Assembly: GCF_001654835.1 (NCBI RefSeq)
Contig: NZ_LXEP01000003.1
Coordinates: 62,001-126,000, forward strand
From: Buttiauxella gaviniae ATCC 51604
GTDB lineage: Bacteria; Pseudomonadota; Gammaproteobacteria; Enterobacterales; Enterobacteriaceae
Direction of reading: 5' to 3'
DNA: 64,000 nucleotides
The notes under the pieces: generated by a model
Databases searched by the model: none
The model's input: the letters and a program-made list of their open reading frames with translations, nothing else
Told to the model about the DNA's origin: nothing
Translations under genes and position numbers: made by a program
In this document: piece by piece, positions 1 through 9,888 of the stretch
Layout: every line of letters begins with the position of its first letter
Numbering within the stretch: the first letter of the stretch is position 1

Positions 1-81
1 CTCAAAATAACTCCGGGTGTGTTAATAAAATGAAAAACGCCGCTCATGATAGCGATTTTCCTTCATAACTAAAAATCGCTA

Positions 82-116
82 TTGACTTTGATTCATCGAA
101 CTAGTTAACTAGTACG
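82..116 (+). promoter_or_regulatory. trp promoter with TrpR operator
   Basis: The -35 box TTGACT (82-87) and -10 box TTAACT (105-110) are separated by 17 bases. The palindromic operator CGAACTAGTTAACTAGTACG (97-116) covers the -10 box and is identical, from memory, to the E. coli trp operator. Tryptophan-loaded TrpR would therefore block RNA polymerase directly. The trpL leader starts 29 bases further on. Confidence 0.95.
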
Positions 117-144
117 CAAGTTCACACGAGAAAGGTATCTGATA

Positions 145-189
145 ATGAAAGCGATAATCCGCATGCACAGCTGGTGGCGTACTTCCTGA
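145..189 (+). CDS. trpL: trp operon leader peptide TrpL
   Basis: A 14-residue peptide (MKAIIRMHSWWRTS) with two consecutive Trp codons at positions 10-11 and stop TGA at 187-189. Ribosome stalling at the tandem Trp codons when charged tRNA-Trp is scarce controls the downstream attenuator. The GAGAAAGG stretch at 128-135 serves as ribosome site. It lies directly between the TrpR-controlled promoter and the attenuator hairpin, in the usual enterobacterial arrangement. The middle residues (IIRMHS) differ from E. coli but the Trp-Trp-Arg-Thr-Ser end is kept. Confidence 0.95.
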   Translation: MKAIIRMHSWWRTS

Positions 190-234
190 TAACGGGCAGT
201 GTAATCGCTATGGCTGTATTTCAGCCCAGATACC

Positions 235-263
235 AGGCCCGCCAATGAAGCGGGCCTTTTTTT
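235..263 (+). terminator. trp attenuator (3:4 terminator hairpin)
   Basis: Arms AGGCCCGC (235-242) and GCGGGCCT (250-257) are perfectly complementary around a 7-base loop and are followed by a T run (257-263). This is the intrinsic terminator of the trp leader. An upstream segment (about 190-230, including ACGGGCAGTG) is available for the alternative antiterminator pairing. Confidence 0.93.
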
Positions 264-285
264 GAACAAAATATGAGAGCAAAAA

Positions 286-1848
286 ATGCAAACACAAAAA
301 CCAGCGCTCGAATTACTGATTAACGACGCGCCATATCGTGATAACCCGACAGCCGTTTTCCACCAGCTGTGCGGCGCACGTCCAGCAACCTTACTGCTCG
401 AATCCGCCGATATCGACAGCAAGGATGACTTAAAAAGCCTGCTGTTAGTTGACAGTGCGCTGCGTATTACCGCCTTGGGTGACACCGTCACGATTCACGC
501 CCTTTCAGAAAATGGCGCCTCACTGCTTCCATTGCTGGATGCGGCTTTACCTAGCGGCGTAGAAAATAAACATTCACCACAAGGCCGTGTGTTGCGCTTC
601 CCGGTAATCAGTTCGCTGTTGGATGAAGATGCTCGTCTGTGTTCACTGTCGGTATTTGACGCCTTCCGTCTGATGCAGGAATTGGTGACGGTGCCGGAAA
701 ACGAGCGTGAAGCGATGTTCTTCGGCGGCTTGTTTGCATACGACCTGGTTGCAGGATTTGAAGACTTGCCCGATCTCAAGCAAGACAACAACTGCCCTGA
801 CTACTGTTTCTACCTGGCAGAAACGTTGCTGGTTATCGACCATCAGAAAAAAAATACACGCATTCAGTCAAGCTTGTTCACCCCATCAGCTTCGGAAAAA
901 CAGCGTTTGATTCAGCGCTCTGAACAACTGAGCAAGCAGATGCAGCAGGAACCTTCTGCGCTGCCGGTGCAAAAAGTGGAACGCATGACCTGCGAATGCA
1001 ACCAAAGCGATGAAGAGTTTGGCGATGTGGTACGCAAAATGCAGAAAGCCATTCGCATCGGTGAGATTTTCCAGGTTGTCCCATCACGCCGTTTCTCACT
1101 GCCATGCCCTTCTCCACTTGCCGCTTACCAGACACTGAAAAAGAGCAACCCAAGCCCGTATATGTTCTTTATGCAGGATAACGATTTCACTCTGTTTGGC
1201 GCATCCCCTGAAAGCTCGCTGAAATACGATGCGAAATCACGCCAGATAGAAATTTACCCAATTGCCGGGACTCGTCCACGCGGTCGCCGCGCTGATGGCT
1301 CACTTGATCGTGACCTCGACAGCCGTATTGAGCTGGAGATGCGTACCGACCATAAAGAGATGTCCGAGCATCTGATGTTGGTTGACCTGGCGCGTAACGA
1401 CCTGGCACGAATTTGCACACCAGGCAGCCGTTATGTTGCTGACCTGACTAAAGTTGACCGTTACTCCTTTGTGATGCACCTGGTATCACGTGTGGTGGGC
1501 GAACTGCATAAAGATCTCGACGTACTGCACGCTTACCGCGCCTGCATGAATATGGGCACCCTGAGCGGCGCACCAAAAGTACGCGCTATGCAGCTGATTG
1601 CCAAAGCTGAAGGTGTGCGCCGTGGCAGCTACGGCGGCGCCGTCGGCTACTTCACCGCTCATGGTGATTTAGACACCTGTATCGTTATCCGCTCCGCCTA
1701 CGTTGAAAACGGCATTGCCACCGTACAGGCCGGGGCTGGCGTAGTACTAGATTCCGTACCGCAGTCCGAAGCTGACGAAACACGTAACAAAGCCCGCGCT
1801 GTACTGCGCGCTATCGCTACCGCGCATCACGCACAGGAGATTTTCTGA
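286..1848 (+). CDS. trpE: Anthranilate synthase component I
   Basis: Makes anthranilate from chorismate with ammonia delivered by TrpG (here the N-terminal half of TrpD), the first committed step of tryptophan synthesis in the cytoplasm. The 520-residue protein has the usual enterobacterial length. The tryptophan feedback motif LLES is at residues 37-40, and the chorismate-binding C-terminal half carries PIAGTRPRG and the ending [17 protein letters not shown]. It starts 23 bases after the attenuator T run and its stop overlaps the trpD start (TGATG), indicating translational coupling. Controlled by TrpR, attenuation and feedback inhibition. Confidence 0.98.
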   Translation: MQTQKPALELLINDAPYRDNPTAVFHQLCGARPATLLLESADIDSKDDLKSLLLVDSALRITALGDTVTIHALSENGASLLPLLDAALPSGVENKHSPQGRVLRFPVISSLLDEDARLCSLSVFDAFRLMQELVTVPENEREAMFFGGLFAYDLVAGFEDLPDLKQDNNCPDYCFYLAETLLVIDHQKKNTRIQSSLFTPSASEKQRLIQRSEQLSKQMQQEPSALPVQKVERMTCECNQSDEEFGDVVRKMQKAIRIGEIFQVVPSRRFSLPCPSPLAAYQTLKKSNPSPYMFFMQDNDFTLFGASPESSLKYDAKSRQIEIYPIAGTRPRGRRADGSLDRDLDSRIELEMRTDHKEMSEHLMLVDLARNDLARICTPGSRYVADLTKVDRYSFVMHLVSRVVGELHKDLDVLHAYRACMNMGTLSGAPKVRAMQLIAKAEGVRRGSYGGAVGYFTAHGDLDTCIVIRSAYVENGIATVQAGAGVVLDSVPQSEADETRNKARAVLRAIATAHHAQEIF

Positions 1849-3443
1849 TGGCTGACATTCTGCTGCTCGATAATATCGACTCGTTTACCTATAACCTGGC
1901 CGATCAGCTGCGTGCTAACGGACACAATGTCGTCATCTATCGTAACCATGTTCCAGCACAGACCTTAATTGAGCGTCTGGAAACGATGGACAACCCGGTT
2001 CTGATGCTCTCACCTGGTCCTGGTGCGCCGAGTGAAGCGGGCTGTATGCCTGAGCTGTTGACCCGTTTGCGTGGTAAGTTGCCGATTATCGGTATCTGTC
2101 TGGGCCACCAGGCTATTGTTGAAGCTTACGGCGGTTATGTCGGCCAGGCGGGTGAAATCCTGCATGGTAAAGCATCAATTATTTCCCATGACAGTGAAGC
2201 CATGTTTGCCGGTTTACCTAATCCATTGCCGGTTGCGCGCTACCACTCATTAGTCGGCAGCAATATTCCTGCGGGTTTAACCATTAACGCCCATTTTGAT
2301 GGCATGGTGATGGCGGTTCGCCACGACGCTGACCGCGTATGTGGTTTCCAGTTCCACCCTGAATCCATTCTGACCACTCACGGCGCGCGCTTGCTTGAGC
2401 AGACTCTCGACTGGGCATTGCTGAAGTTAAAACAAGCCAACACGCTGCAACCGATCCTCGACAAACTGTATAAAGCTCAAACTCTGAGCCGCGAAGAAAG
2501 CCACCAGCTGTTTGCCGCCATCGTGCGCGGCGAGCTGAAACCAGAACAGTTGGCGGCAGCGCTGGTCAGTATGAAAGTACGTGGCGAGCATCCAAATGAA
2601 ATCGCCGGCGCGGCGACCGCAATGCTTGAAGCCGCAGCGCCGTTTCCAAGCCCGGATTATCCTTTTGCCGACATCGTTGGCACCGGCGGTGATGGCAGCA
2701 ACAGCATCAATATTTCCACCGCCAGTGCCTTTGTGGCCGCGGCAGTTGGCCTGAAAGTGGCGAAACACGGTAACCGTAGTGTTTCCAGTAAATCTGGCTC
2801 TTCCGACTTACTGGCCGCGTTTGGTATTAATCTGGAAATGAGTGCTGAAGCGTCCCGTCAAGCGCTAGATGATTTGGGCGTCTGTTTCCTGTTCGCACCG
2901 AAATACCACACTGGTTTCCGCCATGCGATGCCCGTGCGCCAGCAGTTAAAAACGCGCACCCTGTTTAACGTGCTTGGGCCATTGATTAACCCGGCACATC
3001 CACAAATGGCGTTGATTGGCGTTTATAGTGCGGAACTGGTGCTGCCGATTGCAGAAACACTGCGCGTGTTGGGTTATAAGCGCGCGGCAGTAGTGCATAG
3101 CGGCGGAATGGATGAAGTTTCTCTGCATGCCACTACACAAGTTGCAGAGCTACATGATGGCGAGATCAAAAGCTACCAACTGGAAGCAACTGACTTTGGC
3201 CTTCCTGCTTATCACCAGGACCAGCTTGCAGGCGGCACACCGGAAGAAAACCGTGACATTCTCAGCCGCCTGTTACAAGGTAAAGGAGAGACAGCTCATG
3301 AGTCCGCTGTAGCGGCAAACGTCGCAATGCTAATGCGCCTGCATGGGCAAGAAGATCTTAAAGCGAACGCACAACGAGTTCTGGAAGTACTGCGCAGCGG
3401 TGCTGCGTATGACCGGGTTACAGCGCTGGCAGGAAGAGGATAA
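1848..3443 (+). CDS. trpD: Bifunctional glutamine amidotransferase / anthranilate phosphoribosyltransferase
   Basis: This is the enterobacterial TrpG-TrpD fusion (531 residues). Residues 1 to about 195 form the class I glutamine amidotransferase, with nucleophile Cys84 in GICLGHQ and the His-Glu pair in FQFHPES; it feeds ammonia to TrpE. Residues about 200-531 form the phosphoribosyltransferase, with the PRPP-binding glycine-rich motif [10 protein letters not shown], which converts anthranilate to phosphoribosyl-anthranilate. The start overlaps the trpE stop by one base and trpC begins three bases after its stop. The fused form supports placement in Enterobacteriaceae. Confidence 0.98.
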   Translation: MADILLLDNIDSFTYNLADQLRANGHNVVIYRNHVPAQTLIERLETMDNPVLMLSPGPGAPSEAGCMPELLTRLRGKLPIIGICLGHQAIVEAYGGYVGQAGEILHGKASIISHDSEAMFAGLPNPLPVARYHSLVGSNIPAGLTINAHFDGMVMAVRHDADRVCGFQFHPESILTTHGARLLEQTLDWALLKLKQANTLQPILDKLYKAQTLSREESHQLFAAIVRGELKPEQLAAALVSMKVRGEHPNEIAGAATAMLEAAAPFPSPDYPFADIVGTGGDGSNSINISTASAFVAAAVGLKVAKHGNRSVSSKSGSSDLLAAFGINLEMSAEASRQALDDLGVCFLFAPKYHTGFRHAMPVRQQLKTRTLFNVLGPLINPAHPQMALIGVYSAELVLPIAETLRVLGYKRAAVVHSGGMDEVSLHATTQVAELHDGEIKSYQLEATDFGLPAYHQDQLAGGTPEENRDILSRLLQGKGETAHESAVAANVAMLMRLHGQEDLKANAQRVLEVLRSGAAYDRVTALAGRG

Positions 3444-3446
3444 GTC

Positions 3447-4808
3447 ATGCAGGAAACAGTATTAAAGAAGATCGTCATTGATAAGGCGATTTGGGTTGAA
3501 GCACGCAAGCAACAACAACCCCTGGCAAGTTTCCAGAACAACATCGTACCGGCAACACGTAATTTTTATCACGCACTGCAAGGTGCCCGTACGGCCTTTA
3601 TTCTGGAGTGTAAAAAAGCCTCTCCATCTAAAGGCGTAATTCGTGATGATTTCGACCCGGCGCGTATTGCTAATGTTTATAAACACTATGCTTCCGCTAT
3701 TTCAGTACTGACTGACGAGAAATATTTCCAGGGCAGCTTCGATTTCCTGCCGATTGTCAGCAACATCGTCACGCAGCCAGTATTGTGCAAAGACTTTATT
3801 ATCGACTCGTATCAGATTCACCTGGCCCGTTTTTATCAGGCCGATGCTTGTCTGTTGATGTTGTCCGTTCTTAACGACGAGCAGTACCGCCAGCTCGCAG
3901 CTGTAGCACATAGCCTGAATATGGGTGTGCTGACAGAAGTCAGCAATGAAGAAGAGCTTGAGCGCGCAATCGCCCTGGGTGCCAAAGTTGTCGGTATCAA
4001 TAACCGTGACTTGCGCGACTTGTCCATCGACCTGAACCGTACGCGCCAATTAGCGCCTCGTTTAGGGCATGGTGTGACGGTTATCAGTGAGTCTGGCATC
4101 AGCAATTACGGCCAAATCCGCGAGCTCAGCCACTACGCTAACGGCTTCCTGATTGGTTCTGCCCTGATGGGTGAAGACGATTTAAATGCCGCAGTGCGTC
4201 GTGTAACGCTTGGCAATAACAAAGTATGTGGCCTCGCCCGCCCCCAGGATGCCCGCGCGGCATATGAAGCAGGTGCTATTTATGGTGGACTGATTTTTGT
4301 ACCGACGTCACCGCGATTTGTTAGCGATGAAACCGCAGCATCGGTGATTGCCGCAGCCCCATTGAAATTTGCAGGCGTGTTCCGCAACACTCCGGTAAGT
4401 GAAGTGGTACAGAAAGCCGAAAAATTCACTTTGTCTGCTGTGCAACTGCATGGTGATGAAGACCAGAATTACATCGACGAGTTGCGTGCCATCCTGCCAG
4501 CGAATGTGCAAATCTGGAAAGCACTGAGCGTTAAAGAGAGTTTACCGGCGCGAGATTTAAACCACGTCGACAAATATCTCTTCGACAATGGCCAGGGCGG
4601 CAGCGGGCAAAGCTTCGATTGGTCCCTCCTGGCAGGCCAGAATCTGGAAAACGTCATTCTGGCTGGCGGACTGGGTGCAGATAACTGCGTCGAAGCGGCA
4701 AAAACAGGCTGCATAGGTTTAGATTTCAACTCGGGTGTCGAAAGCGCGCCGGGTATTAAAGATGCTAACAAGCTGGCTGCCGTCTTCCAGACGCTGCGGG
4801 CTTACTAA
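3447..4808 (+). CDS. trpC: Bifunctional indole-3-glycerol-phosphate synthase / phosphoribosylanthranilate isomerase
   Basis: Fused TrpC-TrpF (453 residues), performing the third and fourth steps after anthranilate. The N-terminal (beta/alpha)8 barrel (about 1-255) is the synthase, with [10 protein letters not shown] and the ISESGI phosphate-binding segment. The C-terminal barrel (about 256-453) is the isomerase, with [17 protein letters not shown] and the [13 protein letters not shown] end. It sits between trpD and trpB in the same transcript; the gap to trpB is 10 bases. Confidence 0.98.
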   Translation: MQETVLKKIVIDKAIWVEARKQQQPLASFQNNIVPATRNFYHALQGARTAFILECKKASPSKGVIRDDFDPARIANVYKHYASAISVLTDEKYFQGSFDFLPIVSNIVTQPVLCKDFIIDSYQIHLARFYQADACLLMLSVLNDEQYRQLAAVAHSLNMGVLTEVSNEEELERAIALGAKVVGINNRDLRDLSIDLNRTRQLAPRLGHGVTVISESGISNYGQIRELSHYANGFLIGSALMGEDDLNAAVRRVTLGNNKVCGLARPQDARAAYEAGAIYGGLIFVPTSPRFVSDETAASVIAAAPLKFAGVFRNTPVSEVVQKAEKFTLSAVQLHGDEDQNYIDELRAILPANVQIWKALSVKESLPARDLNHVDKYLFDNGQGGSGQSFDWSLLAGQNLENVILAGGLGADNCVEAAKTGCIGLDFNSGVESAPGIKDANKLAAVFQTLRAY

Positions 4809-4818
4809 GGAAAATATC

Positions 4819-6009
4819 ATGACTTTACTTAATCCCTATTTTGGTGAGTTTGGCGGCATGTACGTGCCGCAAATCCTGATGCCTGCACTGCGTCAGTTAG
4901 AAGAAGCTTTTGTTGCCGCGCAAAGCGATGCTGAGTTTCAGGCTGAATTTAACGACCTGCTGAAAAACTACGCAGGCCGCCCAACTGCACTGACCAAATG
5001 TCGTAACCTGACAGCTGGCACCAAAACCACCTTGTATTTAAAACGTGAAGATTTACTGCACGGCGGCGCACACAAAACCAACCAGGTTCTCGGCCAGGCT
5101 TTGCTTGCTAAGAAAATGGGCAAAACTGAAATCATCGCCGAAACTGGTGCCGGTCAACATGGTGTGGCATCAGCATTAGCCAGCGCCCTGCTTGGCTTGA
5201 AATGTCGCATTTATATGGGTGCAAAAGACGTAGAGCGCCAGTCGCCGAACGTGTTCCGTATGCGCCTGATGGGTGCGGAAGTGATTCCTGTACATAGCGG
5301 CTCTGCCACGCTGAAAGATGCCTGTAACGAAGCATTGCGCGACTGGTCTGGCAGCTACGACACCGCGCATTATATGCTCGGCACCGCAGCTGGTCCGCAT
5401 CCATTCCCAACCATCGTGCGTGAATTCCAGCGCATGATCGGTGAAGAAACCAAAGCGCAGATCCTTGAAAAAGAAGGCCGCCTGCCAGATGCAGTTATCG
5501 CCTGTGTAGGCGGCGGTTCTAACGCAATCGGCATGTTTGCAGACTTTATTAACGATGCCAAAGTCGGCCTGATTGGTGTTGAACCAGCCGGGCACGGCAT
5601 CGAAAGCGGTGAACACGGTGCGCCACTGAAACATGGTCGCGTAGGCATCTACTTCGGGATGAAATCCCCGATGATGCAAACTGACGAAGGCCAGATTGAA
5701 GAATCTTACTCTATCTCTGCGGGTCTGGATTTCCCGTCTGTCGGCCCACAGCATGCGCACCTGAACAGCATTGGCCGTGCCGATTATGTATCAATCACCG
5801 ATGACGAAGCGCTGGAAGCATTCAAAACGCTGTGTCGCAGTGAAGGTATTATTCCGGCTCTGGAATCTTCTCATGCACTGGCTCACGCGCTGAAAATGAT
5901 CAAAGAGAATCCAGAAAAAGAACAGCTGCTGGTAGTAAACCTCTCCGGCCGTGGTGACAAAGACATCTTCACCGTTCACGACATTCTGAAAGCGCGAGGG
6001 GAAATCTAA
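4819..6009 (+). CDS. trpB: Tryptophan synthase beta chain
   Basis: PLP enzyme that condenses indole with serine to tryptophan, working in an alpha2beta2 complex with TrpA. Length is 396 residues. The PLP-binding lysine is Lys86 in HGGAHKTN, and the phosphate-binding loop is [11 protein letters not shown] chose ATG 4819 ([13 protein letters not shown]) rather than an upstream in-frame start inside trpC, because the N-terminus matches the family and AAGGAAA lies just upstream. Its stop overlaps the trpA start (TAATG). Confidence 0.98.
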   Translation: MTLLNPYFGEFGGMYVPQILMPALRQLEEAFVAAQSDAEFQAEFNDLLKNYAGRPTALTKCRNLTAGTKTTLYLKREDLLHGGAHKTNQVLGQALLAKKMGKTEIIAETGAGQHGVASALASALLGLKCRIYMGAKDVERQSPNVFRMRLMGAEVIPVHSGSATLKDACNEALRDWSGSYDTAHYMLGTAAGPHPFPTIVREFQRMIGEETKAQILEKEGRLPDAVIACVGGGSNAIGMFADFINDAKVGLIGVEPAGHGIESGEHGAPLKHGRVGIYFGMKSPMMQTDEGQIEESYSISAGLDFPSVGPQHAHLNSIGRADYVSITDDEALEAFKTLCRSEGIIPALESSHALAHALKMIKENPEKEQLLVVNLSGRGDKDIFTVHDILKARGEI

Positions 6010-6815
6010 TGGAACGTTATCAACACGCATTTGAACAGTTGCAAGCTCGTGGTGAAGGTGCTTTTGTTCCCTTCGTTACTCTGGGCGATCCATCGCCAGA
6101 GCAGTCACTGAAGATTATCGACACGCTGATTGAAGCCGGTGCCGATGCACTGGAGTTGGGGATTCCCTTCTCCGACCCGCTGGCAGATGGCCCGACCATT
6201 CAGAACGCCGCTCTGCGTGCATTTGCCGCAGGCGTTACACCAACGCAGTGTTTTGAAATGCTGGCCGTTATTCGCCAGAAGCACCCGACGATTCCGATTG
6301 GCTTGCTGATGTATGCCAACCTGGTGTTTAGCCGCGGTATTGACGAGTTTTACGCGTTATGTGCCAAAGTGGGTGTCGATTCGGTATTGATTGCTGATGT
6401 GCCAATTGAAGAGTCTGCGCCATTCCGCCAGGCCGCGATGCGCAATAACGTAGCACCAATCTTCATTTGTCCACCAAATGCTGATGATGCGCTGCTGCGT
6501 GAAATCGCCACTCATGGCCGCGGATATACCTATCTGCTGTCTCGTGCAGGCGTGACCGGTGCTGAAACCCGTGCGCAGTTACCGCTTCACCACCTGGTGG
6601 AAAAACTGACTGAGTTTGGTGCGGCACCTTCACTGCAAGGCTTTGGGATTTCCGAACCTTCGCAAGTTAAAGATGCAATTGATGCCGGCGCTGCCGGAGC
6701 GATTTCGGGTTCCGCGATTGTGAAAATCATCGAGAAGAATCTGGATAACCCTGATGTGATGTTAAGCGAGCTGAAAGCGTTTGTTCAGAGCTTGAAAGCC
6801 GCGACTCGTCGTTAA
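6009..6815 (+). CDS. trpA: Tryptophan synthase alpha chain
   Basis: Cleaves indole-3-glycerol phosphate to indole and glyceraldehyde 3-phosphate and channels indole to TrpB. The 268-residue TIM barrel has the normal length. The catalytic Glu49 ([11 protein letters not shown]) and Asp60 (DPLADGP) are present. It is the last trp gene; the start overlaps the trpB stop by one base. REP sequences follow within about 10 bases of the stop. Confidence 0.98.
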   Translation: MERYQHAFEQLQARGEGAFVPFVTLGDPSPEQSLKIIDTLIEAGADALELGIPFSDPLADGPTIQNAALRAFAAGVTPTQCFEMLAVIRQKHPTIPIGLLMYANLVFSRGIDEFYALCAKVGVDSVLIADVPIEESAPFRQAAMRNNVAPIFICPPNADDALLREIATHGRGYTYLLSRAGVTGAETRAQLPLHHLVEKLTEFGAAPSLQGFGISEPSQVKDAIDAGAAGAISGSAIVKIIEKNLDNPDVMLSELKAFVQSLKAATRR

Positions 6816-6826
6816 TTTTCATTGTT

Positions 6827-6897
6827 GCCGGATGGCGCTAACGCTAATCCGGCCTACAACTGCTCGCGTAGGTCGGATTAGCGCAGCGACATCCGAC
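6827..6897. repeat. Pair of inverted REP elements after trpA
   Basis: GCCGGATGGCGCTAACGC...GGCCTAC (6827-6857) matches the enterobacterial REP consensus. A second unit in opposite orientation (GTAGGTCGGATTAGCGC...TCCGAC, 6868-6897) follows, separated by 10 bases. The two can pair into a long hairpin that probably protects the trp mRNA 3' end and separates it from the convergent ompW gene. No other REP was seen in the window. Confidence 0.85.
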
Positions 6898-6909
6898 ATT
6901 ACCGTTCTA

Positions 6910-7542
6910 TCAGAAACGATAACCTGCCGAGAACATAAAGACCCACGGGTCAATCCGCGTCTTGATATTCTGCTCTTCACCACCAGCTTTAAACTTCACT
7001 TCAGTGTCGATATCCATGTACCACACCGACATGTTCAGCAACCAGTTATCATTAACCATATAATCCAGCCCAACTTGCCCTGCCGCTCCCCACGAATCTT
7101 TCACACTCAGATCGCTCAAGCCTGCATCTTTGCCAGTCTGATTAAAGTCGGCATCAAAGAAAGTGGTGTAGTTAATACCTGCGCCGATATATGGCCGTAC
7201 TTTGCTTTTCGCATCTCCAAAGTACCACTGCGCCATCAGTGTTGGTGGTAGTTGACGAACGGTAGCCAGATCGCCTGTCGGACCTAAACCAACGCGATGG
7301 CGAAACGGTGTAGCCGCAAGCAGTTCGATACCGATGTTATCGGTCACCATATAGTCAAATGTCAGTCCCAGTTGGGTATTGTTGCTGACGCTAAAACCGC
7401 CCATCCCAAGCACATTGTCAGAACCTTCCGTTGGGCGCACGGTTGCTGAACCCGCACGCATGAAGAATTCACCTTGTTGATGTGCCAGTGCTTCACCAGA
7501 TAAGCAGGTTAATGCAAGTAACGCCACAGACAATTTTTTCAT
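6910..7542 (-). CDS. ompW: Outer membrane protein OmpW
   Basis: Eight-stranded outer-membrane beta barrel of 210 residues forming a narrow hydrophobic channel. The signal peptide is about residues 1-20 (MKKLSVALLALTCLSGEALA). Family hallmarks include NTQLGLTFDYMVTDNIGIELLAATPF, RPYIGAGINYTTFF, and the C-terminal aromatic ending SAGYRF needed for barrel assembly. AAGGAGAGG lies just upstream of the start. It converges with the trp operon, close to trp as in E. coli. In E. coli ompW responds to oxygen and osmolarity; the site here at 7598-7625 could be a regulatory target. Confidence 0.96.
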   Translation of the reverse strand: MKKLSVALLALTCLSGEALAHQQGEFFMRAGSATVRPTEGSDNVLGMGGFSVSNNTQLGLTFDYMVTDNIGIELLAATPFRHRVGLGPTGDLATVRQLPPTLMAQWYFGDAKSKVRPYIGAGINYTTFFDADFNQTGKDAGLSDLSVKDSWGAAGQVGLDYMVNDNWLLNMSVWYMDIDTEVKFKAGGEEQNIKTRIDPWVFMFSAGYRF

Positions 7543-7883
7543 AGCCCTCTCCTTGTTATGGTTTTAACAGCGGGCTGAATATACTCATTATTGAGTACAA
7601 AGTGATCCAGGCTCGATCACACTTTGCTGGCTAATTTAACATTTAATGATCTGGATTAATTTTTCGCATTTTTCTTAACGTCACAATTTTGGTGTCGTTT
7701 GATCCATAGCCCGACATAATCTGGCACGGGTAATATTATTCAGAACCAAAATACAAAATGGGCAGAACTGCTCAGTAACAGTGCTGCCCATTTGCCTAAG
7801 ATGTGATGGACGAATCACGCCATCACCACCATCCATTTCGCCGCTCCAGACTCCTTGGTTGATTCGCAATAGCCGAGTTTTTA
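7543..7883. other. 341-base intergenic region with a perfect 10-bp hairpin
   Basis: Besides the ompW upstream repeat, this stretch holds arms AAATGGGCAG (7756-7765) and CTGCCCATTT (7784-7793), a perfect 10-bp inverted repeat with an 18-base loop. A 62-codon minus-strand reading frame covers 7681-7869, but it has no recognisable relative or convincing ribosome site. The hairpin could terminate the minus-strand YciI gene that ends at 7884, but there is no T run. Confidence 0.5.
7598..7625. promoter_or_regulatory. Inverted repeat upstream of ompW
   Basis: CAAAGTGATC and GATCACACTTTG flank a short centre; the inner arms GTGATC/GATCAC are perfect and the outer arms pair after skipping two bases. 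It lies about 55 bases upstream of the ompW start. The half-site spacing does not fit CRP or FNR, so the binding protein, if any, is unknown. Confidence 0.35.
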
Positions 7884-8159
7884 TTACCAGCTTCCTACCA
7901 TTTTGGGGGTAAATTCACGAATCTCATATTCAGCGAGATTGGGGTAATAGGCGTCTTCTTTCAGAATAGCTTCCAGCTCTTCCCGACTGTCGGTCTGAGC
8001 AATAATCACCCCTGCTCTTTCGCGATCCGAATAGGGGCCGATGAGAACAAAATTGCCTGTATTGAAATACTGCTGAAACCAGCTGACATGGCTTGTGAAA
8101 AGCGCTTCATGCTGTTCAGCCGTAATATCGTCATTCACCGTAATATTGATGAGATACAT
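7884..8159 (-). CDS. YciI-like small protein
   Basis: A 91-residue protein of the YciI-like (dimeric alpha-beta barrel) family, seen from its MYLINITV start, the LIGPYSDRERAGVIIAQ strand-turn-strand and the EYEIREFTPKMV end. Family members are small cytoplasmic proteins of poorly known function, sometimes linked to aromatic compound metabolism. It follows the quinone reductase gene by 14 bases on the same strand and is probably co-transcribed, so a role in the same stress or aromatic response is inferred. Not the housekeeping yciI itself. Confidence 0.75.
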   Translation of the reverse strand: MYLINITVNDDITAEQHEALFTSHVSWFQQYFNTGNFVLIGPYSDRERAGVIIAQTDSREELEAILKEDAYYPNLAEYEIREFTPKMVGSW

Positions 8160-8173
8160 TTTTGCCTTCTCTT

Positions 8174-8749
8174 TTAGACAGCCATTTTTAAAGCAGGTAT
8201 TGTTTCTTTAATAGCGGTAACCAGGCGATCGGCGTGATCTTTAGCCATTGCTTTCTGTTCCCGAACTTTAGCTTCATCACGCCCTGCATAGCTGATCCCA
8301 AAGGTGTAAACGGGTTCCTGCAATTGCAGATTGCACATCACTGCTGTGGTTTCAAACTGTGTCATGTACTGACCAATATCGTGACCAAACAAACCTTCAG
8401 GGGAATACAGGCTCTCTGGTGCGCCGGCGGTAAAGGAGATAATCAGCTTTTTGCCACCCAGTTTTGCGGTTGAACCATGGGCAAAACCGTGAACAAAGAC
8501 CTGGTCAATCCATAACTTCATTAACCCCGGCACTGAATACCAGGAAAAAGGAAACTGCCAGACGATCACATCGGCATTAAGCAAGGCTTCCTGCTCCTGC
8601 GCCACGTTGATTTGGTAGTTCGGATAAAGCGCATCAAGAAAGCGAATTTCGGCCTCGGGCAGCGCTTTAGCGACTTCGCCCAGGATGGTGGCATTGCCAA
8701 TGGACTCATTAAGATTCGGATGACCTGAAATAATCAGTACATTTTGCAT
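8174..8749 (-). CDS. Flavodoxin-fold NAD(P)H:quinone oxidoreductase
   Basis: 191-residue flavoprotein of the NQO1/MdaB/KefF type. The N-terminal strand and FMN/FAD phosphate loop is ISGHPNLNES (about 7-16), followed by IVWQFPFSWYSVPGLMKLWIDQV, the classic segment that packs on the flavin. It is expected to reduce quinones by two electrons in the cytoplasm. It is divergent from a LysR gene 141 bases away and co-oriented with the YciI-like gene. The arrangement suggests LysR-controlled, quinone- or electrophile-induced expression. The exact substrate cannot be told. Confidence 0.85.
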   Translation of the reverse strand: MQNVLIISGHPNLNESIGNATILGEVAKALPEAEIRFLDALYPNYQINVAQEQEALLNADVIVWQFPFSWYSVPGLMKLWIDQVFVHGFAHGSTAKLGGKKLIISFTAGAPESLYSPEGLFGHDIGQYMTQFETTAVMCNLQLQEPVYTFGISYAGRDEAKVREQKAMAKDHADRLVTAIKETIPALKMAV

Positions 8750-8817
8750 TTTTGGCTTCCTTAACAGTGGTTTGTTTAACTGGAAGTGAGTATAAACAAC
8801 CCTGATTCTGTTTTTTA

Positions 8818-8832
8818 GAGCATCAATAGCTC
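8818..8832. promoter_or_regulatory. Possible LysR site in the divergent intergenic region
   Basis: GAGC-ATCAATA-GCTC is a short dyad between the quinone reductase and the LysR gene, with the T-N11-A-like layout typical of LysR boxes. It is short, so it may be chance. Confidence 0.3.
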
Positions 8833-8890
8833 ATACACTCTTAGCCAGTAGCTAATAATCTAACTTTTGTTTCTACTTCTGGATGACGCC

Positions 8891-9790
8891 ATGAACAATG
8901 TCATTTACAACCAAATCCGTATTTTCCAGAGCATCGCCCGTGAAGGCAGCATTACTGCAGCGGCCAGGAAACTTGAGATCACACCACCTTCTGTTAGCAA
9001 AGCGCTAAAACTACTTGAGCAGCATATTGGCCACCCGCTTTTTGTTCGCACCACGCGGCGTATTGAACTGACGGATGCCGGGGAACAATTATTGCAACAA
9101 ACGTCGCGGGCTGTGGAATCACTGGAAAGTGCAGTGGAAAGCATCAAAGAGCTGAATCAGGAACCATCCGGGCTGGTCAGAATTACTCTGTCACGATTTG
9201 CCTATCTGCTTATTCTGAAGCCCTTTATGGCTGAGTTTTGCCAGAGCTATCCGGGAATACAGCTTGAGATATCCGTTTATGACGGAACCGTGAATATGAT
9301 TGATGAACGTTTTGATTTGGGCATTCGTTTTGGCGATATCCTGGAAGAGAGCGTGGTGGCCCGCCAGTTAATGAAACCGTTTCGTGAAGGTTTGTATGCA
9401 TCACGAGCCTATCTCGCAGCACACGGTACCCCCGAACTGCCGACGGATTTGCATCAGCATCAACTCATCGGCTATCGCTTTATCACCAATAACCGCATCC
9501 TCCCTTTAATGCTGGAAGATAAAGGTGAGCAATTAACCGTTGAGATGTCAGGACAACTTATCAGCAGTGATATTGATGTTATGGCAGATGGAATACGCAG
9601 CGGTCTGGGAATAGGAAGAATGTTTGAGCCAGTGTACGAATTGCAGCCCGATAAAGAACAATTTATCCCAGTGATGATGCCTTACTGGAAAACCTATCCC
9701 CCGGTTTATCTCTACTATTTAAAAAGTACCGGCAAGGCAAAGCGAGTCAAAGCGCTGATTGATTTCTTAATGACGAAAACGAAAAAATAG
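8891..9790 (+). CDS. LysR-family regulator, divergent from quinone reductase
   Basis: A 299-residue LysR-type protein. The N-terminal winged helix is FQSIAREGSITAAARKLEITPPSVSKALKLLE, followed by LFVRTTRRIELTDAGEQLL, then the effector-binding domain with FDLGIRFGD. I prefer ATG 8891 (MNNVIYNQIRIFQ) over a TTG eight codons upstream, since LysR proteins start close to the helix-turn-helix. It most likely controls the divergent quinone reductase/YciI pair; the inducer is unknown. Confidence 0.9.
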   Translation: MNNVIYNQIRIFQSIAREGSITAAARKLEITPPSVSKALKLLEQHIGHPLFVRTTRRIELTDAGEQLLQQTSRAVESLESAVESIKELNQEPSGLVRITLSRFAYLLILKPFMAEFCQSYPGIQLEISVYDGTVNMIDERFDLGIRFGDILEESVVARQLMKPFREGLYASRAYLAAHGTPELPTDLHQHQLIGYRFITNNRILPLMLEDKGEQLTVEMSGQLISSDIDVMADGIRSGLGIGRMFEPVYELQPDKEQFIPVMMPYWKTYPPVYLYYLKSTGKAKRVKALIDFLMTKTKK

Positions 9791-9811
9791 CCATTAATAT
9801 TATTTAAGTGA

Positions 9812-9858
9812 TTTAAACAGCAAGCCAACATATTTCTTATCCCGGCTTGCTGTTTAAA
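9812..9858. terminator. Bidirectional terminator hairpin
   Basis: Perfect 15-bp arms TTTAAACAGCAAGCC (9812-9826) and GGCTTGCTGTTTAAA (9844-9858) around a 17-base loop, with AT-rich outer stems on both sides. It sits between the convergent LysR gene and the DHA2 transporter gene and can serve both. Confidence 0.85.
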
Positions 9859-9888
9859 ATGAATACCATACGGTACGTGGAAATTATT

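Noticed and set aside
4735-4818. Upstream in-frame start for trpB
   Set aside because: It lies inside trpC and would add residues absent from TrpB proteins; ATG 4819 has a good ribosome site.
7598-7625. CRP or FNR site for ompW
   Set aside because: The half-sites GTGA and TCACA are 11 bases apart rather than 6, and no TTGAT-N4-ATCAA is present, so only a generic inverted repeat is reported.
7681-7869. 62-codon minus-strand frame between ompW and the YciI-like gene
   Set aside because: No ribosome site, no recognisable relative, and it crosses a perfect hairpin.
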